Origin: CAINVV01 sp036508555
GTDB lineage: Bacteria > Bacteroidota > Bacteroidia > Bacteroidales > Prolixibacteraceae
Length of the DNA: 34,492 nucleotides
Direction of reading: 5' to 3'
Assembly: GCA_036508555.1 (NCBI GenBank)
Contig: DATCHD010000105.1
Location: 1-34,492, forward strand
Position 1 is the first letter of the stretch. Each line of letters begins with the position of its first letter. The notes under the pieces are model-generated. The model ran no database searches. It saw only the letters and a program-made list of their open reading frames with translations, and was not told where the DNA came from. Both the position numbers and the translations under genes were made by a program. This document shows positions 1-7,604 of the stretch, one piece after another.

Positions 1-1
1 C

Positions 2-784
2 ATTCAGGAAGGTGATGTAGTGATCTGTTTCAATTACCGGACAGATCGTCTGCGCGAGATGACGATTGCTTTTACGCAAGAAAACCATCCGGATCAGGAG
101 ATGAAAACAATACCGTTGGAGTGGTATACTATGACCAATTATAAGTCATCATTCAAAAATGTCCATGTCATTTTTGATAAGGATAACGTAATAAATACGC
201 TTGGTGAAATCGTATCCAAAGCTGGTCTGAAGCAAATCAGGATCGCCGAGACCGAGAAATACGCACATGTCACCTTCTTTTTCTCTGGAGGAAGAGAAAC
301 AGAATTCGAAGGTGAAAAGCGGATTCTCATTCCTTCACCAAAGGTAGCCACTTACGATCTTCAGCCTGAAATGTCGGCGCCGATTGTAAAAGATGCCATC
401 GTTGCTGAATTGAATAAAAAGAGTGCGGATTTTGTCTGTCTCAATTTTGCCAATGGCGATATGGTTGGCCATACCGGCGTCTACAGCGCAATCCAGACGG
501 CCATTAAGGCTGTCGACCAATGTGTTAAAGAGGTCGTGGAAGCCGCCAGTGCTAATGGCTACGATGTGATATTAATAGCAGATCATGGTAATGCAGATTT
601 CGCTATAAACGAAGATGGAAGCGCCAATACGGCACACTCACTCAATCCTGTTCCCTGTATCTGGGTAACAGATCAGAAAAATGCTTCAATTCAGAATGGT
701 ATTCTGGCCGATGTTGCTCCTACAATCCTTACTATCATGGGGTTGGATGTTCCAACCGAAATGACCGGAAAGGTTCTGGTATGA
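2..784 (+). CDS. gpmI: 2,3-bisphosphoglycerate-independent phosphoglycerate mutase, C-terminal part (5' truncated by window edge)
   Basis: Glycolytic enzyme that interconverts 3- and 2-phosphoglycerate in the cytoplasm using two metal ions, a member of the alkaline phosphatase superfamily. The reading frame is open from base 2, so the gene enters from the left; about 260 residues of a usual ~510 are present. Family landmarks seen: FNYRTDR near the left edge, the metal-binding block ADHGNADF, then HSLNPVP, and a C-terminus ending in TGKVLV typical of the family. An internal ATG at 20 is not a real start because conserved sequence continues upstream of it. Its stop overlaps the start of the DUF3109 gene as ATGA, so the two are probably translationally coupled. 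The identification is secure. Confidence 0.96.
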   Translation: MQEGDVVICFNYRTDRLREMTIAFTQENHPDQEMKTIPLEWYTMTNYKSSFKNVHVIFDKDNVINTLGEIVSKAGLKQIRIAETEKYAHVTFFFSGGRETEFEGEKRILIPSPKVATYDLQPEMSAPIVKDAIVAELNKKSADFVCLNFANGDMVGHTGVYSAIQTAIKAVDQCVKEVVEAASANGYDVILIADHGNADFAINEDGSANTAHSLNPVPCIWVTDQKNASIQNGILADVAPTILTIMGLDVPTEMTGKVLV

Positions 785-1356
785 TCGAGATAGGGAAAAC
801 GATCGTTAGCATGGATGTGCTGGAATCGAACTTCTGTTGCGACCTGGATCAATGCAAAGGGGCTTGTTGTGTGGATGGAGACAGTGGCGCTCCATTGATT
901 CCTGAGGAGGCAGAAACGATTGAAAGGTTGTATCCAATTATTAAAGAATACCTTTCAGAAGAAAATAAAGCTGAAATTGCCAGACAGGGTTTTTCACTGA
1001 TTGATCACGATGGCGACCTGGTTACTCCAATCATCGGCAAGAATGAATGCGTTTTCACTTTTGTGGATGAAAAGGGCGTCAGCTTTTGTGCCATTGAAAA
1101 GGCTTTTTTTGAAAAGAAAACAGGGTTCCGGAAACCGATTTCCTGTCAACTTTTCCCGATCAGAATAACTGAATACAAACGTTTTGACGGGGTGAACTAC
1201 GAGAAATTGAAGATCTGCAAGCCCGGCAGGGTATGTGGAAAATCCAATAATCAGCCGCTTTGGAAATACCTAAAGGAACCATTGATCCGCAAATATGGTG
1301 AAGCGTGGTACGACGAATTAAGAATCGTTGTCGAGCATCTTCCCACAAAACAATAA
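781..1356 (+). CDS. DUF3109 family Cys-cluster protein
   Basis: A 191-residue protein of the DUF3109 family, common in Bacteroidota and of unassigned function. The N-terminal third carries a dense cysteine cluster (Cys19, Cys20, Cys25, Cys29, Cys30, in NFCC...CKGACC), and further cysteines follow in SFCAIE, ISCQLFP, LKICKP and GRVCG. This pattern resembles the YkgJ-type zinc/iron-chelating family, so metal or Fe-S binding is a reasonable inference but not shown. No signal peptide or membrane segment is present, so it is probably cytoplasmic. The start ATG overlaps the gpmI stop by 4 nt. Its last five codons and stop lie inside the left arm of the 23-bp hairpin shared with adk. Family assignment is firm; function is unknown. 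Confidence 0.88.
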   Translation: MIEIGKTIVSMDVLESNFCCDLDQCKGACCVDGDSGAPLIPEEAETIERLYPIIKEYLSEENKAEIARQGFSLIDHDGDLVTPIIGKNECVFTFVDEKGVSFCAIEKAFFEKKTGFRKPISCQLFPIRITEYKRFDGVNYEKLKICKPGRVCGKSNNQPLWKYLKEPLIRKYGEAWYDELRIVVEHLPTKQ

Positions 1357-1389
1357 AAGCCGCTTAGCGGCTTTTATTGTTTTGTGGGA
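1341..1389. terminator. Bidirectional intrinsic terminator inside two convergent coding ends
   Basis: A perfect 23-bp inverted repeat: arm 1341-1363, loop TTA at 1364-1366, arm 1367-1389. The GC core is GCCGC/GCGGC, and A-rich/T-rich outer arms supply a U-tract in both directions. The left arm holds the end and stop of the DUF3109 gene (1354-1356). The loop is exactly the adk stop codon read on the other strand. The right arm encodes the last adk residues. Confidence 0.85.
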
Positions 1390-1957
1390 GGTTATCTACG
1401 CACCTTTTTAATCGTTCGGTAATCTCTTCCACACTACCGGTGCCATTGATCGATTCATATTTTCCCGCATTCTTGTAATATTTGATCAGAGGCTCAGTCT
1501 TTTCAATATAGACCTGAATCCTGTTTTCAATCACTGCCCGGTTGGCATCATCACTTCTTCCGGAAGTGATACCCCTATTTAACAAGCGGAGGATAAGCTC
1601 TTCTTTTTCAACTTCCAGCGATAGCATGGCGCTGACATTTCTTCCATAATGAACGAGCAGTTTATCCAGTTCTTTTGCTTGTGGAACCGTCCGGGGAAAC
1701 CCATCGAAGAGAAAGCCGTTCGATTCAGGATTCTTTTCCAGTTTCTCCCGTATAAGTTCAATAACCATCTCATCTGGAACTAGTTCACCTCTACTAATAA
1801 TTTTGTTGACCATCAGTCCGAGAGGTGTTCCAGAGGCAATCTCCTCTCGGAGAATATCCCCGGTAGACAGATGGATCAATTGGTAAGTTTTCGAAAGGTA
1901 AAGAGCCTGGGTTCCTTTTCCTGCACCGGGCGGACCAAATAAAACCAAGTTAATCAT
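1364..1957 (-). CDS. adk: Adenylate kinase (short-LID form)
   Basis: Converts ATP + AMP to 2 ADP in the cytoplasm and sets adenylate energy balance. The 197-residue protein begins with the P-loop GPPGAGKG (residues 8-15), has the AMP-binding block STGDILREE (31-39) and DGFPRT (85-90). The LID is short (LNRGITSGRSDD, about residues 126-137) with no zinc-finger cysteines; this matches the ~190-residue form usual in Bacteroidota rather than the ~215-residue E. coli form. The hpt stop is only 5 nt upstream, so hpt-adk form one purine nucleotide operon driven from the promoter at 2546-2577. The C-terminal residues (NLPQNNKSR) are encoded by the terminator hairpin, so this tail is probably not under protein-level constraint. 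Confidence 0.96.
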   Translation of the reverse strand: MINLVLFGPPGAGKGTQALYLSKTYQLIHLSTGDILREEIASGTPLGLMVNKIISRGELVPDEMVIELIREKLEKNPESNGFLFDGFPRTVPQAKELDKLLVHYGRNVSAMLSLEVEKEELILRLLNRGITSGRSDDANRAVIENRIQVYIEKTEPLIKYYKNAGKYESINGTGSVEEITERLKRCVDNLPQNNKSR

Positions 1958-1962
1958 GGTAA

Positions 1963-2502
1963 TTATTTAACTAACGTATAAATATTTTTCAAATTTCTGC
2001 CTCTCCGATCATAGTCGAGGCCATAACCGACAATGAAATCGTTTGGAATTTCAATGCCTATATAATCCAGGTGAATAGGCTTCTTCACCGCTCCTGGCTT
2101 GAAAAGCAGGGTAGCAATCTTCACCTCTTTGACCCCCCTGGCTCTGATCTTATCCATTACATCGGCAATGGTATATCCGGTATCCACAATATCTTCAAGG
2201 ACCACCACTGTACGATCCTGTATGTTTTCGTTGAAACCGATTAATTCCTTAATCTGACCCGTCGAATCGGTGCCCGAGTAGGAGGCGAGCTTAAGAAAAG
2301 AGATCTCAGCATCCGGAAGTTCGAGCTCCTTCATCAAGTCAGAAGCAAACATGAATGAACCATTTAAAATACACACGAAAATCACATTTTTATCTTCGAG
2401 ATCTGCTTTCATCTGAGTAGCCATCCTTTTGATCGCCTCCTGAATCTGTTCAAAAGAAATAGAAATCTCAAATTCTTTATCCCAAAGCTTGATACGTTTC
2501 AT
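1963..2502 (-). CDS. hpt: Hypoxanthine phosphoribosyltransferase
   Basis: Purine salvage enzyme that joins hypoxanthine (and usually guanine) to PRPP to give IMP or GMP. At 179 residues it has normal family length. The PRPP-binding loop is clear at residues 99-111 (VVVLEDIVDTGYT), preceded by the flexible-loop region with SYSGTDSTG (75-83) and followed by the base-binding DFIVGYGLDYD near the C-terminus. It is the first gene of a two-gene operon with adk and diverges from purE. The start ATG (2502) lies about 44 nt from a well-formed TAnnTTTG promoter. Identification is secure; guanine versus hypoxanthine preference cannot be read from sequence. Confidence 0.96.
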   Translation of the reverse strand: MKRIKLWDKEFEISISFEQIQEAIKRMATQMKADLEDKNVIFVCILNGSFMFASDLMKELELPDAEISFLKLASYSGTDSTGQIKELIGFNENIQDRTVVVLEDIVDTGYTIADVMDKIRARGVKEVKIATLLFKPGAVKKPIHLDYIGIEIPNDFIVGYGLDYDRRGRNLKNIYTLVK

Positions 2503-2545
2503 GTATTATATATTGGTTTTCGGCAGACTGATCCTAATGAATCGC

Positions 2546-2577
2546 CAAAGATAAAATATTCTTTCGGGGAGGGCAAA
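2546..2577 (-). promoter_or_regulatory. Promoter for hpt-adk
   Basis: On the - strand this reads TTTG, 20 nt of spacer, TATCTTTG. That is a full match to the Bacteroidota housekeeping promoter (-33 TTTG, -7 TAnnTTTG) at an accepted spacing. The predicted start lies about 35 nt upstream of the hpt ATG. It is the best-formed promoter in the window. Confidence 0.7.
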
Positions 2578-2660
2578 AAAAAATGCTGGTCTGACCCCTA
2601 AAATGACAATAATGTCGAATATATTGTAATTTTAGTCCGGAAAAATTGAAACTCATTAGT

Positions 2661-3179
2661 ATGTCTCAGGAATTAAAACCGAAAGTAAGTATTATCATGG
2701 GAAGTACATCCGACCTCGCCGTTATGACAAGCGCTGCAGAGGTATTAAACCAACTGGAAATTCCCTTTGAAATGAACGCTTTATCTGCCCACCGGACTCC
2801 GGAAGAGGTTGAAAAGTTCGCCAAAGGAGCCCACGCCAGAGGAATTAAAGTAATTATCGCTGCAGCAGGAATGGCAGCCCACCTGCCTGGTGTAATTGCC
2901 GCAATGACCCCAATTCCTGTTATCGGAGTACCTATTAGAGCTTCGCTGGAAGGCTGGGATGCTATTTTGGCCATCCTCCAGATGCCTCCCGGAATTCCTG
3001 TTGCCACAGTAGCCTTGAACGGTGCCAAAAACGCTGCGATCCTGGCAGCTCAGATGATGGCAACGGGTGACGAATCCCTGATGACAAAACTAATCGCATT
3101 CAAAGCGGAACTCAAGAATAAAATTGTTGAGGCAAACTCTGAATTAACGAAGGTCAAATACCCATTTAAGACCAATTAG
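2661..3179 (+). CDS. purE: N5-carboxyaminoimidazole ribonucleotide mutase (PurE class I)
   Basis: De novo purine synthesis enzyme that moves the carboxyl group of N5-CAIR to give CAIR. The 172-residue protein has GSTSD (14-18, the substrate phosphate region), SAHRTPE with the catalytic histidine (42-48) and AAAGMAAHLPGV (67-78), all typical of the class I octameric enzyme. The frame is open five codons further up to a TTG at 2646; I chose the ATG at 2661 because homologous sequence begins there. No purK is next to it. It diverges from the salvage gene hpt with 158 nt between starts. A 6-bp dyad ACAATA/TATTGT (2606-2611 and 2622-2627) in that gap is a possible but unproven operator. Confidence 0.95.
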   Translation: MSQELKPKVSIIMGSTSDLAVMTSAAEVLNQLEIPFEMNALSAHRTPEEVEKFAKGAHARGIKVIIAAAGMAAHLPGVIAAMTPIPVIGVPIRASLEGWDAILAILQMPPGIPVATVALNGAKNAAILAAQMMATGDESLMTKLIAFKAELKNKIVEANSELTKVKYPFKTN

Positions 3180-3276
3180 CGATTCTTTTTTTTGGCGAAA
3201 ATGCATTAACTTGTAGGGAGCACGGTCTCTCTGAGTGGAGTTGACCGGCCTCACTTCACTTTCATTTTCCCCGAAC

Positions 3277-4125
3277 ATGTGCTTGAGAAGTCTCAAAACC
3301 GGTCTGATTAGCTGCTTCATTTTTCTGACACTTGGTGGCTCGGCCATTGAAAGAGCTACTGTTATTGGTGCAAGGGAAGCTGCGCTTGCGATGACCGTAG
3401 TTTCCGTGCCAGGTTCCTTTTCTGTTTTTCATAATCAAGCATTATTAGCCGATTTCCGGACGATATCAGCGGGGGTTTCCATTCGCCAGCCCTTTTTCAT
3501 CAAGGGATACAATGAAAGCGCCTTGTCATTCGTGTTGCCTGCCCGCGATATCGTTTTCGCTTTTTGTATAACACACACTGCTATTGCAACTTATAGTGAA
3601 TCTGCTGTCGGATTAGCGATTTCAAAAAAACTTACCAGGAATTTGTCGGCCGGTCTTTTGTTCGATTATTTTACCTTCAATCTCCCGGAAAGCGGGCGCA
3701 ACAAAGGTTCTTTTCAACTCGACGGCGGACTCGCTTATAAATTTTCGGAAATCCTATCACTTGGGCTTCATGTCCGGAACGTCTTCTCTACTCAGGCTAC
3801 AACTTTCCAAAATCAGGTAACTTTTCCGATGCTTTTTCGCGTTGGTGCTTCCTATTGCCTGACAGAGAAAATAATGCTATTAACTGAAATGGTCTCCGAA
3901 AAGCATGCCGGCCTCAACTTCCGCTTCGGAACCGAGTATTCGCTACAGGGAAATTTTTTCCTGAGAGGTGGTATTTCCACCCGACCTTTTCAGCATTCTG
4001 CCGGTTTCGGCTACAGATGGAGTGCTTGTCAGCTCGATTTCGCCCTCGTTCACCACGAAATTCTCGGTTATACCCCAATTTTTTCGCTAACATACAATTT
4101 CACCAGTGCATATTTGCATCGCTAG
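3277..4125 (+). CDS. PorV/PorQ-like outer-membrane beta-barrel protein
   Basis: A predicted secreted outer-membrane protein of 282 residues. It starts with a signal peptide (basic MCLRSLKTG, then a hydrophobic stretch to about residue 20) followed by the block GAREAALAMTVVSV, the hallmark of PorV/PorQ-type FadL-like barrels of Bacteroidota. The rest alternates polar and hydrophobic residues as in beta strands. The frame is open to a GTG at 3235, but ATG 3277 begins directly with the signal peptide. The barrel motif ends SLTYNF, the normal C-terminal aromatic of outer-membrane proteins; a further seven residues follow, six of them and the stop encoded by REP-like DNA. It sits 51 nt before the HhH barrel gene and the two probably act together. 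PorV-like proteins serve type IX secretion as shuttle or anchor, but this one could be a generic paralogue. Confidence 0.75.
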   Translation: MCLRSLKTGLISCFIFLTLGGSAIERATVIGAREAALAMTVVSVPGSFSVFHNQALLADFRTISAGVSIRQPFFIKGYNESALSFVLPARDIVFAFCITHTAIATYSESAVGLAISKKLTRNLSAGLLFDYFTFNLPESGRNKGSFQLDGGLAYKFSEILSLGLHVRNVFSTQATTFQNQVTFPMLFRVGASYCLTEKIMLLTEMVSEKHAGLNFRFGTEYSLQGNFFLRGGISTRPFQHSAGFGYRWSACQLDFALVHHEILGYTPIFSLTYNFTSAYLHR

Positions 4126-4146
4126 TGCAGATTTGCAATCTGCACT
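4105..4146. repeat. Tandem REP-like palindrome, one intact and one degenerate copy
   Basis: Positions 4124-4146 form a perfect hairpin: 10-bp arms (AGTGCAGATT / AATCTGCACT) around loop TGC. Directly before it, 4105-4123 repeats the first 13 bases of that unit with one change, then decays. The core GATTTGCAATC and the preceding CGCT match the pair at 27464-27527. The stop codon of the PorV-like gene (4123-4125) lies within the element. Confidence 0.75.
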
Positions 4147-4176
4147 TATAATGTTTCACTCTTCACTCTTTTCCCT

Positions 4177-6222
4177 ATGCCCAAATCCACGATCCTCTAC
4201 TCCTTTCTAATCGTTCTGATCGCTGTCAATGTCTGTCTCGCGCAACAGACAGATCTCCGAAAAGAGCAACAGATGGAAGAGCTGGTCGAATCCCTGGCTA
4301 CCTCCGAAGATGGCAGTTCAGAGAGCTCACTGCTACTGGACGATCTGAGTTATTACTCGGCTCATCCATTATACATCAACAAAGTTACCGAGGATGAACT
4401 GATGCGTTTGAACTTGCTGAATTTCAAACAAGTCAGAAGTATCATCTCCTATCGAAAAAAGTATGGATCTATATTGACAATCAGAGAATTAGCTGTAATG
4501 GGAGATTTTAGTGAGGAGTTATTACAGAAGATTCAGCCGTTTCTCGTATTCGAGAGGAACCGGGATTCTGTGCAAATTAGGAGAGATAATATTGTCTATC
4601 AGTCACTTCTTGCCAGAATAAAAAGTTCTTTTCCAACATCGGTTGGATACTCCTCTTCTAAGGGAAAACCCCCTGTCTACGGAGGGAAACCCTATAGCTA
4701 TTTTATGAGGTATAGAGGCGAAGTAGGGCAATGGCTCGACATAGGAATTACTGCGGAAAACGATGCAGGGGAGGATTTCTTCGGAAAATCGAACAAAATG
4801 GGATTCGATTTTTTGTCGGGTTTTCTCAGTTGGAAAGGGAAAGGTGTCATTCAAAAGATAGTTCTGGGCGATTTTCACCTCAGATTTGGACAGGGCGTTA
4901 GCCTTTGGTCCGGAGGCGGGGTGAGTTTCTCTTCAGACCTTTCCTCCATGATGCGATCAGGAGAAGGTATCAGACCGTATAGTTCAACGGATGAGAATGT
5001 GTTTTTTAGGGGAGTGGCAACCCAGCTAAGTATTAGTAGATTAAAACTTTCACTATTTTTCTCAGACAAAAATAAAGACGCCAATTTGTCGGAAGACTCT
5101 GTTGTCGGAAATTTTATTACCTCTTTCAGACTCGATGGACTTCACCGTACTTCCTCCGAAAAGACAGATGAGAAGAATGTGAAAGAACGACTAATGGGAG
5201 CTTATGCGGATTTTCGGTTCGAGCAGTGGCGTTTTGGAATTCTGGCTTCTATGATAAAATTTGGAAATCCGGTTTCAAAAGGGAATTCACCTTATAAACA
5301 AAAATCTTTCGAAGGGGATTTTAATGTAAATATTGGGACTGATTATCAATGTGTTCTTAACCAATTTAGTCTGTTCGGTGAGATAGGTGTCTCGGGAAAT
5401 ATGCGGGTGGCCTTTTTAAACGGACTGCTATGGAAGGCTCATCCACAACTTTCGCTTTCGTTTCTTTATCGTTTTTATGACCCTGCATTTCATACCTTCA
5501 GCGCTGGTTCTTTTGGCGCTGGAAGCGGTGGAAAGAATGAGGAAGGTTTCTTTTTCGCATTTGAATATTGTCCTTTGTCGAAAGTGAAGCTCAGCGGACA
5601 GGCTGATCTCTATTACTTTCCATGGATGACCTATCAGACCGTTTCTCCCTCCAGCGGGAAGTCCTTTTCTTTTCGGGCCGACGTTACTATCCGTCCTGAT
5701 CTTGTGGTATACCTGCAGTCCCGCTTCGTTGCCAAACCTCAAAAAGTAGCCGGAGGTAAGGGCGTGCCTGAACAATTTGATGAGGAGACCTCAAAATGGA
5801 GAGTTCACCTCGATTGGAAAGTCAATGAAAAACTGCAACTCAGAAGCCGCTTGGAAAAAACAGGTTATTCTTACAACCAAAAGAACGAAAATGGGTACCT
5901 GATCTTCCAGGATCTTATCGTGACACCTTCGTCCGGAATGAAATTTTGGTTCAGATTAGCCTATTATAACACAGATAGTTATGATTCAAGGGTTTATAGT
6001 TATGAAAATGACCTTCTTTACTATTTTGCTATTCCCGAGTTTCACGGTAGTGGGGTTCGTACATATTTGAATATAAAGTGGTTACCTATTAAGATGTTGA
6101 CTTTATATCTTAAAGCCGGATATACCCTGAGGCAGGATGCCGAATCCATGGGATCAGGAAACGATGCTTCGCCTGGTAACCACAGATTTGATATCAGAAG
6201 TCAGATAGCATTCAAGTTCTGA
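4177..6222 (+). CDS. Outer-membrane beta-barrel protein with N-terminal helix-hairpin-helix domain
   Basis: A 681-residue predicted outer-membrane protein. Order: signal peptide (1-22, ending CLAQQ), acidic helical linker (23-60), a ComEA-like HhH region (about 66-123, LYINKVTEDELMRLN...FSEELLQKIQPFL), then a long beta-rich region with many aromatic-ended strands, ending in FKF, the classic C-terminal phenylalanine of a barrel. The HhH would lie in the periplasm. Both hairpin turns lack the GhG glycines of DNA-binding HhH (LLNFKQ and MGDFSE instead), so DNA binding is doubtful. Proteins of this architecture are often annotated helix-hairpin-helix protein or ComEA family in Bacteroidota; their job is not established. 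It follows the PorV-like gene on the same strand and may share its transcript. I am confident of the architecture, not of the function. Confidence 0.78.
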   Translation: MPKSTILYSFLIVLIAVNVCLAQQTDLRKEQQMEELVESLATSEDGSSESSLLLDDLSYYSAHPLYINKVTEDELMRLNLLNFKQVRSIISYRKKYGSILTIRELAVMGDFSEELLQKIQPFLVFERNRDSVQIRRDNIVYQSLLARIKSSFPTSVGYSSSKGKPPVYGGKPYSYFMRYRGEVGQWLDIGITAENDAGEDFFGKSNKMGFDFLSGFLSWKGKGVIQKIVLGDFHLRFGQGVSLWSGGGVSFSSDLSSMMRSGEGIRPYSSTDENVFFRGVATQLSISRLKLSLFFSDKNKDANLSEDSVVGNFITSFRLDGLHRTSSEKTDEKNVKERLMGAYADFRFEQWRFGILASMIKFGNPVSKGNSPYKQKSFEGDFNVNIGTDYQCVLNQFSLFGEIGVSGNMRVAFLNGLLWKAHPQLSLSFLYRFYDPAFHTFSAGSFGAGSGGKNEEGFFFAFEYCPLSKVKLSGQADLYYFPWMTYQTVSPSSGKSFSFRADVTIRPDLVVYLQSRFVAKPQKVAGGKGVPEQFDEETSKWRVHLDWKVNEKLQLRSRLEKTGYSYNQKNENGYLIFQDLIVTPSSGMKFWFRLAYYNTDSYDSRVYSYENDLLYYFAIPEFHGSGVRTYLNIKWLPIKMLTLYLKAGYTLRQDAESMGSGNDASPGNHRFDIRSQIAFKF

Positions 6223-6329
6223 AATATTGAAAGACAGTGTTTTATATAAATTCATAACCAAAATTACCTGAATTGAAAAGCATAATTGGGTAGTCGGGTT
6301 GCGTGTCGAAAGGTTAAAATATTTTAAAT

Positions 6330-6362
6330 TCTGATTCGATAAGGTGATATTTTTTAACTTTG
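6330..6362 (+). promoter_or_regulatory. Promoter for the acyltransferase gene at 6405
   Basis: TCTG (one mismatch to the -33 TTTG) at 6330-6333, 21 nt of spacer, then a perfect -7 element TAACTTTG at 6355-6362. The ATG is 43 nt downstream of the element. The element also overlaps the upstream TTG at 6360, which argues against starting the protein there. Confidence 0.6.
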
Positions 6363-6404
6363 TCCTTCCTGCAAGCGGAATACCGAATTATTAAACTACA
6401 AGAA

Positions 6405-7580
6405 ATGCATTCAGCGCTCAATTTTGACGAAATCCGGCCCTATCGGAATGAGGAACTATCGGTTGTTTTACAGCGATTAACTGAGGATCCGGAATTCATT
6501 ACCGTACTGGAGAAATATACGAATAAAGGTCAGGAAGAGTTAGGTCAGATGAAGGCGGCGATGAGGGCAGCCAAAACTATTGAGGATTTTCAGTCAAATT
6601 TTGTAGTCCCAATGATCGGAAAAATTCTGTCTTCCAGTTCCAATGGATTGACAATCAAAGGTTTAGAGGAATTGGACAGGAATCAAAGGTACCTTTATAT
6701 CTCCAATCACAGGGATATTATCCTTGACTCAGCACTGTTGAATGTAAAAATGCATGCCAGTGGTTTTAGTCCTACAGAAATTGCCATTGGAAGTAATCTG
6801 CTGGTATTTCCATGGATCAACGATCTGGTTCGAATCAACCGTTCATTTATTGTAAAAAGAAATATTCCTGTCAAACAAATGCTTGAATCATCTAAGTTGA
6901 TGTCGAATTATATCAGGCAGATGATCACAAAAGGTTCAGATTCAATATGGATTGCCCAAAGGGAAGGCAGGGCCAAAGATGGGAATGACATTACCCAGCC
7001 TTCCTTGCTTAAGATGCTGAACATGTCGAATAACAATAGTTTCTTCGAAGGTTTTACAGAATTGAAGATCGTTCCGATGTCTATTTCATATGAAATTGAA
7101 CCCTGTGGAAACGAAAAAGTAGCTGAATTACATAAACGTCAGAGCGATCCTAACTTTCAGAAAACGGAGAAAGACGACCTGCTGAGCATGGTCAGCGGTT
7201 TAAGAAATCAGAAAGGGCAGATCCACATTCAATTTGGACAGCAAATCGACAAAGATGTTTTGCACCATATTTCCCAGGAACCAGGCACAAATGAACGCAT
7301 GAGACTGCTGGCAGTACAGATTGATAAAGAGGTTTATAAAAATTATAAGTTGTTTCCGAATAACTACATTGCTTATGACCTCTATTTTAAAACAACCAAA
7401 TATTCAAGTCAATATACGCGGCCAGCAAAGGCGGCCTTCATTGACCTGACACATGAAAGGCTTCAATTAGTGAACGAAGATATTGAAGCCTCCATGATTT
7501 TGTGGCTGAAAATGTATGCCACGCCAGTATACAACTACGAGAAATTTGTTCTTAGCGAAGCAGCTAATTTCGAACTTTGA
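6405..7580 (+). CDS. PlsC-like acyltransferase (glycerol-phosphate acyltransferase superfamily)
   Basis: A 391-residue member of the PlsC/GPAT superfamily, which moves acyl chains to glycerol-phosphate-type acceptors at the inner membrane. The catalytic block is NHRDIILD (101-108), where His102 and Asp108 are separated by five residues rather than the classic four. The block QREGRAKDG (186-194) takes the place of the usual FPEGTRS substrate-binding motif. There is no signal peptide and no strong transmembrane helix. A longer ORF begins at TTG 6360 inside the promoter; ATG 6405 is the sensible start. It stands alone under its own promoter and converges on lysC with a 24-nt gap that holds no obvious hairpin. 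The acyl donor and acceptor cannot be told from sequence; membrane phospholipid synthesis is most likely. Confidence 0.8.
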   Translation: MHSALNFDEIRPYRNEELSVVLQRLTEDPEFITVLEKYTNKGQEELGQMKAAMRAAKTIEDFQSNFVVPMIGKILSSSSNGLTIKGLEELDRNQRYLYISNHRDIILDSALLNVKMHASGFSPTEIAIGSNLLVFPWINDLVRINRSFIVKRNIPVKQMLESSKLMSNYIRQMITKGSDSIWIAQREGRAKDGNDITQPSLLKMLNMSNNNSFFEGFTELKIVPMSISYEIEPCGNEKVAELHKRQSDPNFQKTEKDDLLSMVSGLRNQKGQIHIQFGQQIDKDVLHHISQEPGTNERMRLLAVQIDKEVYKNYKLFPNNYIAYDLYFKTTKYSSQYTRPAKAAFIDLTHERLQLVNEDIEASMILWLKMYATPVYNYEKFVLSEAANFEL

Positions 7581-7604
7581 AGAATGCCTGGGCGATGATG
7601 TTCG

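Noticed and set aside
4105..4146. Repeat considered as the start of a CRISPR array or integration site
   Set aside because: Only one and a half units, no spacers, no cas genes, no tRNA or integrase; the palindrome fits a REP-like element.
4177..6222. Direct call as a ComEA competence protein
   Set aside because: ComEA is a small protein with GIG-type hairpins; this has a large barrel and degenerate turns, and no comEC or pilus genes are near.
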